DNA of 31,471 nucleotides, from assembly GCA_025786725.1 (NCBI GenBank), contig JAHLTZ010000085.1:1-31471 (forward strand), given 5' to 3'. Of this stretch, positions 22,396-31,471 are shown in pieces. Every line of letters starts with the position of its first letter. The stretch's first letter is position 1. Made by a program: the position numbers and the translations under genes. Below the pieces are notes generated by a model. That model had not been told where the DNA came from. It saw only the letters and a list, made by a program, of their open reading frames with translations, and searched no databases. Source of the DNA: Syncephalis fuscata (taxonomy: Eukaryota > Zoopagomycota > Zoopagomycetes > Zoopagales > Piptocephalidaceae).

Positions 22396-23855
22396 ATGCA
22401 TTTTGATATACCTCCACCATTTGCGCCAGGATGTGACTGGGCCGTCAATCTAACTGATTGCGAAAATGAGCTGTGGCACCACGGACTAGGCTATGCCGCT
22501 ATTGCCATTCATTTGGCTGTAACAATGCTGGGTGGCTTTGTTCTTTGGAGGCGTCGATATTTCTGGCGACGAAGCCATCAACACGATACACCTACCAATG
22601 TATCACATCGCTATATAGCACGACCTGTCGATGGCATGGTCGCTTGCTTTTCTGCGTTCCTTATGACGCGCACAATCTATATTCTTATTTGTCTGTTAGA
22701 TGTTGCACCGAAATTAGCAATAAGAGAGCCACTTTCTAGCCTATCGTTTGTTTGTGGCTATTTCGGCACGTTGCTATTCACAGCCGGAGTAATTGAAACA
22801 GTATCACCTGTACTGGCCAACCTACAGGAAACTCGCTGGCAAGCCCCGCCGTACCAAATGGTTCTTGGTGGACTTGGCGTTTTAGCAACGACCGTACCGC
22901 CTATTACAAGCGCTACAGCGTGGCTGGCCGGCCAATACGGTGATCGTGGCGAATGGTCACGCTACATATTTTGGAATCAAATTACGTGGTTTATTTGGTC
23001 TTTTGTTATGTTACTTATTGCAGTTGTAAGTGCTTGTTATTTTGGTGCATTGGCATCGTTGCTACGACAGCAAGAATATCTATTTCAGCAATCAACTTCA
23101 GCTCAAGCTATTACGGCCAACCATACAACACCTATACCTACTGCAGCAATGATTAAATCGACAGGGTGTTATATAAATAAGCCAAGGTCATCCTCAATGT
23201 CGTCATGCACCATCAACTATCATAGCAATGCTATGGTGGCACGAGCTCGGACAATCCGTCAATTAAAACGCACGCTGCTTTTAGAATTAATACTAGTTGC
23301 TACCACAGCGGTTTCTGCCAGCATTGGTGCTTTCACCAAAAGAAAGATATTATCCAATGAAGCGGCCAGTGGCATTCTTGAAATTTATACGCTAGTACTT
23401 TGTTGGCCATGCTTTATTATGGCGATTTTCAGTCGTATCATGCTTCATCCACAATAGAATCAAATAGAAGTAGAGCCATTGAAACGGCTGTTACTTATTC
23501 TATTCATACGCGGCCTAGCATGGCACGTGAAACCAATGAATACAACAACGCAGCAGCCAGTGCCAGCCGATCGCAACTTGTATCAAAAACATCGCGGTCA
23601 TCACTCAGGTCTACTACTCGGCCGTTAGTATCGCGTGGCCGCTCACCAACAAATCTTACGGAGCTTGTGGAAATATCCAGTCTAGATTCAACTGGTGCTT
23701 ACTTTATGGCCCATTCTTTATCCGAACATAACGCCTCAGCCATGTCTAATGCAGTTTCAGTATTAAGCTATCATAACGAATATTCTTTAGAACCATTGGT
23801 CAATATGGTTCACCAACAAATTCTTCTTATAACAAATGAACAACCAACAAAATAG
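22396..23855 (+). CDS. Seven-transmembrane receptor-like protein, paralogue 1 (one frame break)
   Basis: Family not recognised. The first frame encodes 353 residues with seven hydrophobic segments at about 31-50, 76-101, 113-136, 155-177, 190-222, 293-313 and 325-348. It starts with a short N terminus containing two Cys and NLTDC (18-22) and has a long loop between TM5 and TM6 with basic residues. This layout fits a 7TM receptor with an outside N terminus (inferred). It stops at 23455-23457, but the next frame is open from before that point to 23853 and reads as a Ser/Thr-rich hydrophilic tail of about 130 residues. One missing base near 23440-23452 would fuse them into a protein of about 484 residues, as expected for a cytoplasmic tail. 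Homologous to the minus-strand gene at 25131-26188 (shared C-x(4,5)-NL-x-DC, P-x-D before TM2, YIL..LLD). Intronless as read. Start chosen at the first ATG before the conserved Cys. Confidence 0.7.
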
Positions 23856-24143
23856 ATGTGTTATTGTTTGTACAATGGTTGCCTTCATCGTTGCGTTTTA
23901 TTAAGTAAAATTTAACTTGAAATATTTAGCATATAATTATTACAGACGTATTGTTTTTATTTATATCATTTATACGCTGTTGAGAATGTTTTGTTAATCA
24001 TTGTACTTAAACAGTGATGATCAATATAAAACATTACTACTATGCAACAGTTTAATGGTTTTGGTAATGACTAGTCTATCCATAGTCTTTCTATATATAG
24101 TACTTCATTTAGCCATTTTATTATATGATAATATTATTATATT

Positions 24144-25003
24144 TATTTAATTATATTGTTTTCTGGCGGTCAAACGACTGTATTTAGTAATATTAATCTA
24201 TTAAACATGATGGCGGGTGAATGACATCAGCTATCAAATACTCATCATCGTAGATTCATTATCCAGTATGCATATATCCACCATTTACTTGTATCCTTTA
24301 TCCGCCTATATAATTATCGCTGTAAATTTATACTATTATATATAGTTTTATGCTATATTGAATACATTGTTTGCTATAAATTCAAGTACATATAAACTGA
24401 TGGACGAATGACTGACACTAGTTGAAACATTAATAACTGAGCTAGAACCAAACAGACAACAGCTACAGACAGCGCATGTTCAATATATAATAAAATAATA
24501 TGCAATATAACGAAGATACAATATTGAACGGCGATTAGCTCTGTTAAGCTATTGAGCATATATGCATGATCAATGAGCGGAACTAGTCAACATTTATAAA
24601 TAATAAAGCTAGAACAAAATAAAAGCAGTTTGGATAGAGGAAGGTTAGATAATTATTGAATGGCATATAAAACGCTGTTGAAGTTATAGTGCGTATAATG
24701 TAATAAGTGAGGCGAGTGTAGTGCGTTGGAGTATATAATAAACGGAATGTGTCTAGTATATTGTAGAATGGTATATGGCGGTGTGGAATAGTATAGAAAT
24801 GATATAGGTGAATAGAGGATATATGTATACTGAATATATGTATACTGGATAATGAATCTACAATGATGAGTATTTGATGATTAATGTCACTCACCACCCA
24901 CCATCAGTTCAATCAACTGAATGCTATTAAATGTAATCATTTGCCGCTAAATCACAATAAATGTGATGATGTGATGATTAAATAAAACTCACCACTTGTT
25001 CCA
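24144..25003 (+). mobile_element. 860-bp non-coding element with terminal inverted repeats, copy 1
   Basis: Nearly identical, in reverse, to 29948-30808. Its own ends are imperfect inverted repeats of roughly 190 bp: the left end (ggcggtcaaacgactgta, then atgatggcgggtgaatgaca, then tagattcattatccagtat) corresponds to the reverse complement of the right end (gcggcaaatgattacat, gatggtgggtggtgagtgac, tagattcattatccagta). No transposase ORF is seen, so it resembles a non-autonomous foldback or MITE-like element. Target-site duplications could not be identified. The short ORFs inside are on AT-rich repeat DNA and not credible. Confidence 0.75.
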
Positions 25004-25130
25004 TGTTCAATAGATTGAATGTACAGTTCAATTGCGCGAATGTTATTAAATATAGTTATTGCATTTTAATAAATAGTTATTGATTGTTTTAATTGCGTTA
25101 TATTTATTATATTTGGGCCTATGTGTCTGT

Positions 25131-26188
25131 TTATACGGCGGTAGCTTGATGTATACTATGGCACGGACTGGAAAACATTTCAGAAGCACCAGTTTTTGTA
25201 GCAGCGGCATGTGAAGTAGCACGGTGCACACGGACTTGTGAACTTTGGAAGATATTATAATATAATATCCATTGAATGCCCGGGAAAAATACGCCATAGC
25301 GTATAACGGAAAAGGTAACATTCCACCATAGAATTCGGCTGATTTGTTCGGATAATACATCGCTTAGCACGGCAATGTGCAACCAAGAATGCAGGCTGCA
25401 ATAACAGCTAGAAACATGTTTCGAAAGCGACGAGCTGCATCAATTTCAGCGCCATTTACTAATCCTTGGCTGGAAGAGCGCTCAACGTGGCTGCAAAGGA
25501 TTTTGTAAAAGCCATAACTGTAATAGCCATTGACAATGAACATGATAAGAATGCTAATGGCAAGTGTAAACGCTACGCCTTTATGTGCGTTTTTTGCTAC
25601 GGCGGCCAGCCCGTGTTCCTCGCCCCATCCGACAATTGCGCTTGTACAAAAGCCTAATAGCAAAATAAGAGTGCAGAACACAACAGTGGTCCAATAAACT
25701 ACTCGTGTTGATGGTACAAATAGCTTGCATGGTCCCCCACATGTGACGGCTATTTTTGATTTGGACCAACTTGTGCGTGTAAACACAGGCGGGATATGAG
25801 CAATGATACCCGAGACAAACAGTGTAACGGCAAATACTAATAAAATCAGCACTGCCATACCAAGAACATTGCGGAAAACCATACTTTTTGGCCAGTCAAG
25901 AAGCACTAGAATGTACATAATACATCTTAGCGCTTCTACTGGACATATAACAACAATAAGTATATCTAGCGGTACAGGTATCCAGTAGCCATTAACTCGA
26001 CGAAACAGCTCAGTTAGAATACCATGATGCCAACGATAAAGAATGACTACAAGGCCAAATAAAAAAGTCAAAGATGATACAGTAGCACATACGGCTGCTG
26101 CATAGGATAGTGGAATGTGACCAGCACAATCATATAGATTGATATGAGGTGTACATAGTACATCGGAAGATGGATAAAGAGCTTTCAT
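25131..26188 (-). CDS. Seven-transmembrane receptor-like protein, paralogue 2 (one frame break)
   Basis: Family not recognised. ATG at 26188. The first frame gives 274 residues with hydrophobic segments at about 28-50, 72-96, 106-131, 159-186, 203-230 and 256-272, then stops at 25364-25366. The reading frame shifted by one missing base (near 25383-25386) continues to 25131-25133 and supplies a seventh segment (about 25270-25330) and a short tail. The joined length is close to 352 residues, and the continuation aligns with paralogue 1 (VLSDVLSEQI against ILSNEAASGI). Shared with paralogue 1: C-x(4)-NLYDC at the N terminus, P-x-D at 72-75, and YILVLLD at 92-98. A consensus error is the simplest reading; a recent loss-of-function mutation is possible. 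It is divergent from ELL with about 850 bp between starts. Confidence 0.7.
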
Positions 26189-27035
26189 AGTGCAATTCGT
26201 TACAAAATAATACGCTACTTAAAGAGCAGTATATTTAATCAGTCATAAAAATAGCAATTTCACGTGTATTCAGTGCCGTAATAATTGCTATAATCTTTGT
26301 AGCTATCGTAAAAAGTAAAAGATTCGTAAATAAAACAAGGCATTAGTCGAAAACTGTGGCGGCAGTTATGTTTAGTATTCCCGTGCTTTATGTAAAATTC
26401 ATATGGCGCTATCACATTATTCTGTTACACACACAGAGGACTGCCATCATTAGTATTTTATTATCTGCGAATAGTCATTGTCTATTGATATTATTACCCC
26501 ATTTCTTTTGAAGTTTGTATTGAAAACTGGTTTATTGCTGCCAATTAACTTAAAACAATATGATGGCATGTTTAATTGTCACCTTGGCTCCATCTTATCA
26601 ATCGGTCCTACCACATAAACGAGGCACCTCGGCAATTATAGCTATCTCTGACCTATTCTCTAATATTAACAGAGTTTATTCATTGTCGTTATCGTTGCTG
26701 CTGTTGTCTGTGGTGTGCAATCTTTAAAGAAAAATTGATAGTATGTTTTCCCTGCACTATTCATAAACTTGGGACTTTAAAAATAACTAGCTGTAGTGTT
26801 ACAAAGTCTCAAACGGCCATGTGCTCCACGGGCTTCAAGTTAATTTAAACTTTATTGGTGTATAATATCAATTGCAATAAAATCATCTGATTAATACCAA
26901 TGGTAAATACGTGGATTCTTTTTCTATTTGGTATCTTTCTATTTGTTATTAGTTTATTTAGATAATCATTCCTTGCTTAAGGCCAGCTGCAAACCGGACC
27001 AGCAAAGTGAATACTTTTTTGCTTTTTCCGTAAAA
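26189..27035. promoter_or_regulatory. Intergenic region between divergent 7TM and ELL genes
   Basis: 847 bp without a credible ORF, carrying the promoters of two divergently transcribed genes. No clear TATA box was assigned for either. The last 35 bases before the ELL ATG are pyrimidine-rich (gctttttccg). Confidence 0.4.
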
Positions 27036-29721
27036 ATGAGCTGGACTTCAACCTTGGCGCTGCGTTGCGAGCCGAACAAAGGCGTACGTCCAGTTGTTGG
27101 CTTGCGGTTGACTGAGGAGACACTCGCCGCATTGCGCCGCGGTGACTCCTGTACCGTGGTGTTTGAACAGGTAAAACCAATTTATACCGGGTAGCTAGAA
27201 ATCTATAAACTGACCGGTTATACAGGGCGAGCCTTTTCTACATATTGGTGAGGCCACATTCCGGCTAGATCGCCGCGTTCTAGCTGGGGATCGCGAAGTG
27301 CGTGAGGTTTATCGTAAAGTGCCCGGCGATACCTCGGCGCTCCAGCTGCTAGGAACGCAGCGACAAGTATATGCAGTTACCGGCCGATCGATGTCGGGAT
27401 CGTCGGCGCTGCCAGCTGCCGCGAAACAGCCAGCGCAGCCATTCCGAACGCAGCGTGCTGTCGATACGGAGTCAGCCATACGACGGTAAGGTGGATTATA
27501 GTATCAAGTATTATGATACTGATAGGGTGTATGCATAAATAACAATTAGTGCACCGTCTGTATCGCAGCTTGATAGTCGGCGACATCGGCACCAGCCTCC
27601 TGCCGCGGTTAGCATGCAGGCGCTGACACCTCAGCAAATTGCGGCCCGTGCGGCTAATACAGCACGATCACCAGCAAAACTGGCCGGCGGTAATGCTGGA
27701 TCGTCGGCTTATGGTGTAGATTCACCTGCTGCACAGGCTGCTGCACTTGCAGCGGTAGCCGCCAATCAAACTACGTCTGCGCCAAAACGACACGGTATGC
27801 CGCTACGTGCACGTCTGTTGAAACTATTAGCTATGGGTCCTATTGACATTGGCACACTACAAACACGAATGGCCCAGAGACCAGAAGCATTAACGGCTGA
27901 TCTTTCACGGGTAATATTATGACTTAATATGCTAATTAATTGGTGTCTAATTATCATGATACATAGCTATCTGACAGACAAGGCTCAATCTACTATTTAA
28001 AGCCAGAGTGTTATCAAGATGTACAGATTTATGAATGGGATTATACGGACGAGGAACGGGCCATGGTTATTTCGCTAGCACAGCAAGCATTTGATAAACT
28101 TGGCTTATCAGAAGATGCACGGGAGCGTGTTATGCTTTTAGCACCAGAGACACGTCCAGCTGGTTGGGATCACAAAGGCACATTAAAAGAGCGAGTAATA
28201 CATGCTTTAGCGCTAAAGCCCATGGAATTTAAACAAGCACAGGAACGAGCTGGTGCAACAGAAGACGACAGCTTTCGAGAGACATTACGTCAAGTAAGTA
28301 GAGCTAAATTGTGCATTAACTGGTATTTATTTATTTATGTTTAGGTGGGCCGCTTTACCAACAATGCTTGGGTACTACAAGATGCTAGCTATAGCGAAAT
28401 ACAGGTAGATACATGGCCTGGCTGGACAGAAGATGAACGAAAGAAGGTTGCATCGACAATGCGATCAGTCTTGAATGTACAGGACTTTCAGAAGCTGATC
28501 CAGCATGGAGTAGATTAGCTAACTATCCATCTTTACCGTCTCCTGTTTCAACATCAGCCACTACATCGTCTACAGCTACACCCGGCAGTGATACTCTAGT
28601 AATAACAAATGATGCAAAAGCAGCAGCTACAACGATTACTGCAACTACAACGCCGGCAACTAAGAATAAAAATAATAGTACATCTGGAGGAAAAAAGGCG
28701 CTTCTACTCTTGCTAAATTAACAGCAATGTCCAAGCGACCAGGATCTACAACAGCTACTAGTACAAAAACATCAACTACTGCATCTGAAACAGAATCTAC
28801 TACACAGGAAACGACACCTGTTAAGCCAAAACGTCAACGACAATCCAAAAAAGCTGCCGCCGTCGCAGCAGCAGCAGCAGCAGCAGATACAGCAGCAACA
28901 AAGGCTACAGAACCAACAGAGCCATCTATCCCAAGTCCATGGGCGGCAGTGACACCAGCACCCACAGCCCATTTGGATATTGACTCGTCGCTGGTAGAAA
29001 AATCAGAAGGTCCAGGTAAATTATCGCTATCTTCAGAAGGCAATGAATCGCTTAAACGATCACTGCCAGCGACAAAGTCAAAGAAAGCAGATGCTACAGC
29101 CTTACTAGCTTCTAGCAGCAGTAAACCATCGATAAAACGAACTCGTTTGCGACGCCTTCTACTACACCAACGACTAAGGTTGCTTCAGCACGACCAGCTG
29201 TTCCAGCTACAACACCAGCTACTCAACCAACAATATCCAATGAAACAACAAGCATTATATCTACCACTAACAGTGCAGCTACTCCAAGTGCTACAACTAC
29301 TACCACGGCTATAGCTACTTCAAATGCTACAGCTACCATGGCTGTTCCCACAGTATCGGGTAATAGAGAACCAATGCATAAGCCTGTAAAATTACCTGAA
29401 CATCCACCGACTGTCACTACACGATCTGATCTACGACAACTATATCGTCTATTTAAAGACGCTCACAAGGAACATCTACGTCTTTACCGGCGTCTAACCA
29501 GTGATGTTGAGCGATGTGAAATGGCAGAACGTACATGGAAAATGGCTACTGATCGTGCTGTCCAAGAAGAAGCGGCCCAGGTATTAGAGCAGCTTATGAC
29601 ACGGGCCAGCGGGACAGCATCTCGTCGACGGCAAGAACGCTATGAATTCCTTCGTACCTGGATTCAAGAAGCTAAACAAGAGGCACGCCGAGCAGTTGAA
29701 GAAAATGGCTGGGACGATTGA
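27036..29721 (+). CDS. ELL: RNA polymerase II elongation factor ELL homologue
   Basis: ELL proteins suppress transient pausing by RNA polymerase II in the nucleus and work with EAF and, in animals, super elongation complexes. Five exons are inferred: 27036-27170, 27226-27485, 27577-27910, 27967-28293 and 28345-29721; introns are 51-91 bp, all GT-AG. Domains: N-terminal ELL domain with FLHIGEATFRL after intron 1 and AVDTESAIRR near residue 130; a winged-helix-like segment (PLRARLLKLLAMGPI, then YYLKPECYQDV across exons 3-4); DTWPGWTEDERKK in exon 5; a Thr/Ala/Ser-rich linker with a poly-Ala tract; and a C-terminal occludin/ELL-type helical domain of about 100 residues (29428-29721, starting SDLRQLYRLFKDAHKEHLRL). 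Three places in exon 5 each need one more base to stay in frame: 28471-28476, the A6 run 28691-28696, and the A4 run 29134-29137. With these the product is about 811 residues. The 27576 acceptor (GATAG) is chosen by frame. The symbol is assigned by domain order, not by a search. Confidence 0.85.
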
Positions 29722-29799
29722 ATGTAATTTTTGAACTATATAGATTAAAATGATTACAAAGATAATACTCCATTTGATTATTGTTTGTTTACATCCGTA

Positions 29800-29805
29800 A
29801 ATAAA
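29800..29805 (+). terminator. Candidate polyadenylation signal of ELL
   Basis: AATAAA about 80 bp after the ELL stop codon. A second AATAAA is near 29851. AT-rich context, so uncertain. Confidence 0.35.
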
Positions 29806-29947
29806 GCAAATTGCTGTAATATTGGTACTGTGAGTCAATAAGTTTGAAACAATAAAGTCTACTACATTAATATTAAACCGCTTATTGATTTTTAGTATAG
29901 GTTGGTGTTCAATGACAACATTCAAAAATATTCATTCTAGTAAATAT

Positions 29948-30808
29948 ATGAACAAGTGGTGAGTTCTATTTAATCATCACATCATCACATTTATTGTGAT
30001 TTAGCGGCAAATGATTACATTTAATAGCATTCAGTTGATTGAACTGATGGTGGGTGGTGAGTGACATTAATCATCAAATACTCATCATTGTAGATTCATT
30101 ATCCAGTATACATATTCAGTATACATATATCCTCTATTCACCTATATCATTTCTATACTATTCCACACCGCCATATACCATTCTACAATATACTAGACAC
30201 ATTCCGTTTATTATATACTCCAACGCACTACACTCGCCTCACTTATTACATTATACGCACTATAACTTCAACAGCGTTTTATATGCCATTCAATAATTAT
30301 CTAACCTTCCTCTATCCAAAACTGCTTTTATTTTTGTTCTAGCTTTATTATTTATAAATGTTGACTAGTTCCGCTCATTGATCATGCATATATGCTCAAT
30401 AGCTTTAACAGAGCTAATCGCCGTTCAATATTGTATCTTCGTTATATTGCATATTATTTTATTATATATTGAACATGCGCTGTCTGTAGCTGTTGTCTGT
30501 TTGGTTCTAGCTCAGTTATTAATGTTTCAACTAGTGTCAGTCATTCGTCCATCAGTTTATATGTACTTGAAATTTATAGCAAACAAATGTATTCAATATA
30601 GCATAAAACTATATATAATATAAATTTACAGCGATAATTATATAGGCGGATAAAGGATACAAGTAAATGGTGGATATATGCATACTGGATAATGAATCTA
30701 CGATGATGAGTATTTGATAACTGATGTCATTCACCCGCCATCATGTTTAATAGATTAAATATTACTAAATACAGTCGTTTGACCGCCAGAAAACAATATA
30801 ATTAAATA
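29948..30808 (-). mobile_element. 860-bp non-coding element with terminal inverted repeats, copy 2
   Basis: Inverted copy of 24144-25003. Differences seen are mostly one- or two-base indels, such as agctttaacag versus agcttaacag and an extra AT pair in copy 1 near 24830. Both ends are sharp: aacaagtggtgag on the left (29951) and aattaaata on the right (30808). The pair brackets about 4.9 kb with paralogue 2 and ELL. No transposase is encoded. Confidence 0.75.
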
Positions 30809-31471
30809 GTTTGCAGTAATAATCATGCTTAGCACTAACACTAATGCTAATGCTTAAACATATAATGTCAGTCATAAGTGCAGTTTAATTCAGTCTATAA
30901 ACAATATTATGGTGATCGCGACTACAACAACACAGTGCTTCTATAGTAATGTGTAGATGCGACAATTAGTTATCTATCGTTGTGTTCTATAGCGTTAAAG
31001 GCTATACCGCTCTATAACTAATACTTTTTACTAGAAACTAATTGTGATTTAATATGATTTGATGGTTAAATGACTAAAATATTAAAAACTACACATTTGT
31101 TCTATTGAACATGATGATGGATGGTAAGTCATATAGGTCATCAAAGTATATGTATTGTAAATGCCGCCCTATCGCTGCATTTTCACAGTATCGCAATATT
31201 AATATTTGCATTGTTTTATTAGCTTTCTACAGTTTCATACAGACTTATTTGACGTTAGCTAGTTTAGCAAGCAATAAACATAAATGGCCAGCATAATACA
31301 TACTTTTAAGCAATCAATAAGTTTAGGTATACTTTTATTGTTTGTTTATCTGTGTGTATAGTTCAACAAATGAAATGAATCAAGCTTATTGGTAATTGAA
31401 ATAGAGACAAACGGATAGCAGTTATGAATAGTACTTAACTAGTACAATAAATAATATGGAATAATATGAAT
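30809..31471. other. AT-rich right flank, no gene seen
   Basis: Apart from the repeat fragment at 31097-31150, no gene is supported. The one ORF over 60 codons starts inside that repeat and has no family features. Confidence 0.5.
31097..31150 (+). mobile_element. Diverged terminal repeat fragment of the 860-bp family
   Basis: ttctattgaacatgatgatg, then gatggtaagtcatat and catcaaagtat, resemble the left terminal repeat at 24196-24241 (tctattaaacatgatggcgg, gtgaatgacat, tatcaaatact). Likely the start of an older copy that runs toward or beyond the window edge. Confidence 0.5.

Noticed and set aside
24374-24897. ORFs inside the 860-bp elements (61-104 codons)
   Set aside because: They differ between the two element copies through indels and have AT-rich, Ile/Tyr-rich composition; no transposase motif.
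23400-25400. Programmed ribosomal frameshifting in the two 7TM genes
   Set aside because: The breaks lie at different places (after TM7 in one, before TM7 in the other) with no shared slippery site, and ELL next door shows the same single-base losses, so consensus error is simpler.

Overview
The window looks like nuclear DNA of a small-genome eukaryote, most plausibly an early-diverging fungus (inference, not proven). The evidence is AT-rich spacers, short GT-AG introns of about 50-90 bp with branch-like TACTAAT/CTAAT/CTGAC motifs, TATA boxes, a recognisable RNA polymerase II elongation factor ELL gene, two multipass membrane proteins, and a secreted repeat protein with dibasic (KR) sites. 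Nothing bacterial (operons, ribosome binding sites) is visible.

Left two thirds (about 325-20045): one nested repeat array. Arms of about 3.7 kb, each carrying one copy of the same secreted-protein gene, alternate in orientation: arm 1 (+) 926-4611, loop A1 4612-6395, arm 2 (-) 6396-10082, loop B2 10083-10445, arm 3 (+) 10446-14129, loop A2 14130-15911, arm 4 (-) 15912-19584, loop B3 19585-19948. A truncated arm and loop B1 sit on the left (325-925), and a short arm stub ends abruptly at 20045. The loops are all in the same orientation, so the structure is also a tandem repeat with a period of about 9.52 kb. The gene encodes about 289 residues: a signal peptide, then His/Asp/Gly/Lys/Pro-rich repeats with Kex2-like KR sites. 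A 51-bp intron overlaps the apparent stop codon. Copy 4 carries a 2-base deletion. Sequence variants show arms 1 and 4 are one type and arms 2 and 3 another, a mirror pattern that simple tandem duplication does not give.

Right third (20046-31471): an AT-rich spacer; a 7TM-like gene (22396-23855, +); an 860-bp repeat element with terminal inverted repeats (24144-25003); a paralogous 7TM-like gene (25131-26188, -); a five-exon ELL gene (27036-29721, +); and an inverted second copy of the 860-bp element (29948-30808). The two elements therefore bracket the second 7TM gene and ELL. A relic of the same terminal repeat lies at the loop-A borders of the big array.

Several single-base frame breaks, three in ELL and one in each 7TM gene, each fit one missing base, in ELL within short homopolymer runs. 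They look more like residual long-read consensus errors than true gene decay. That caveat also applies to the array, whose copy number and order need read-level confirmation.
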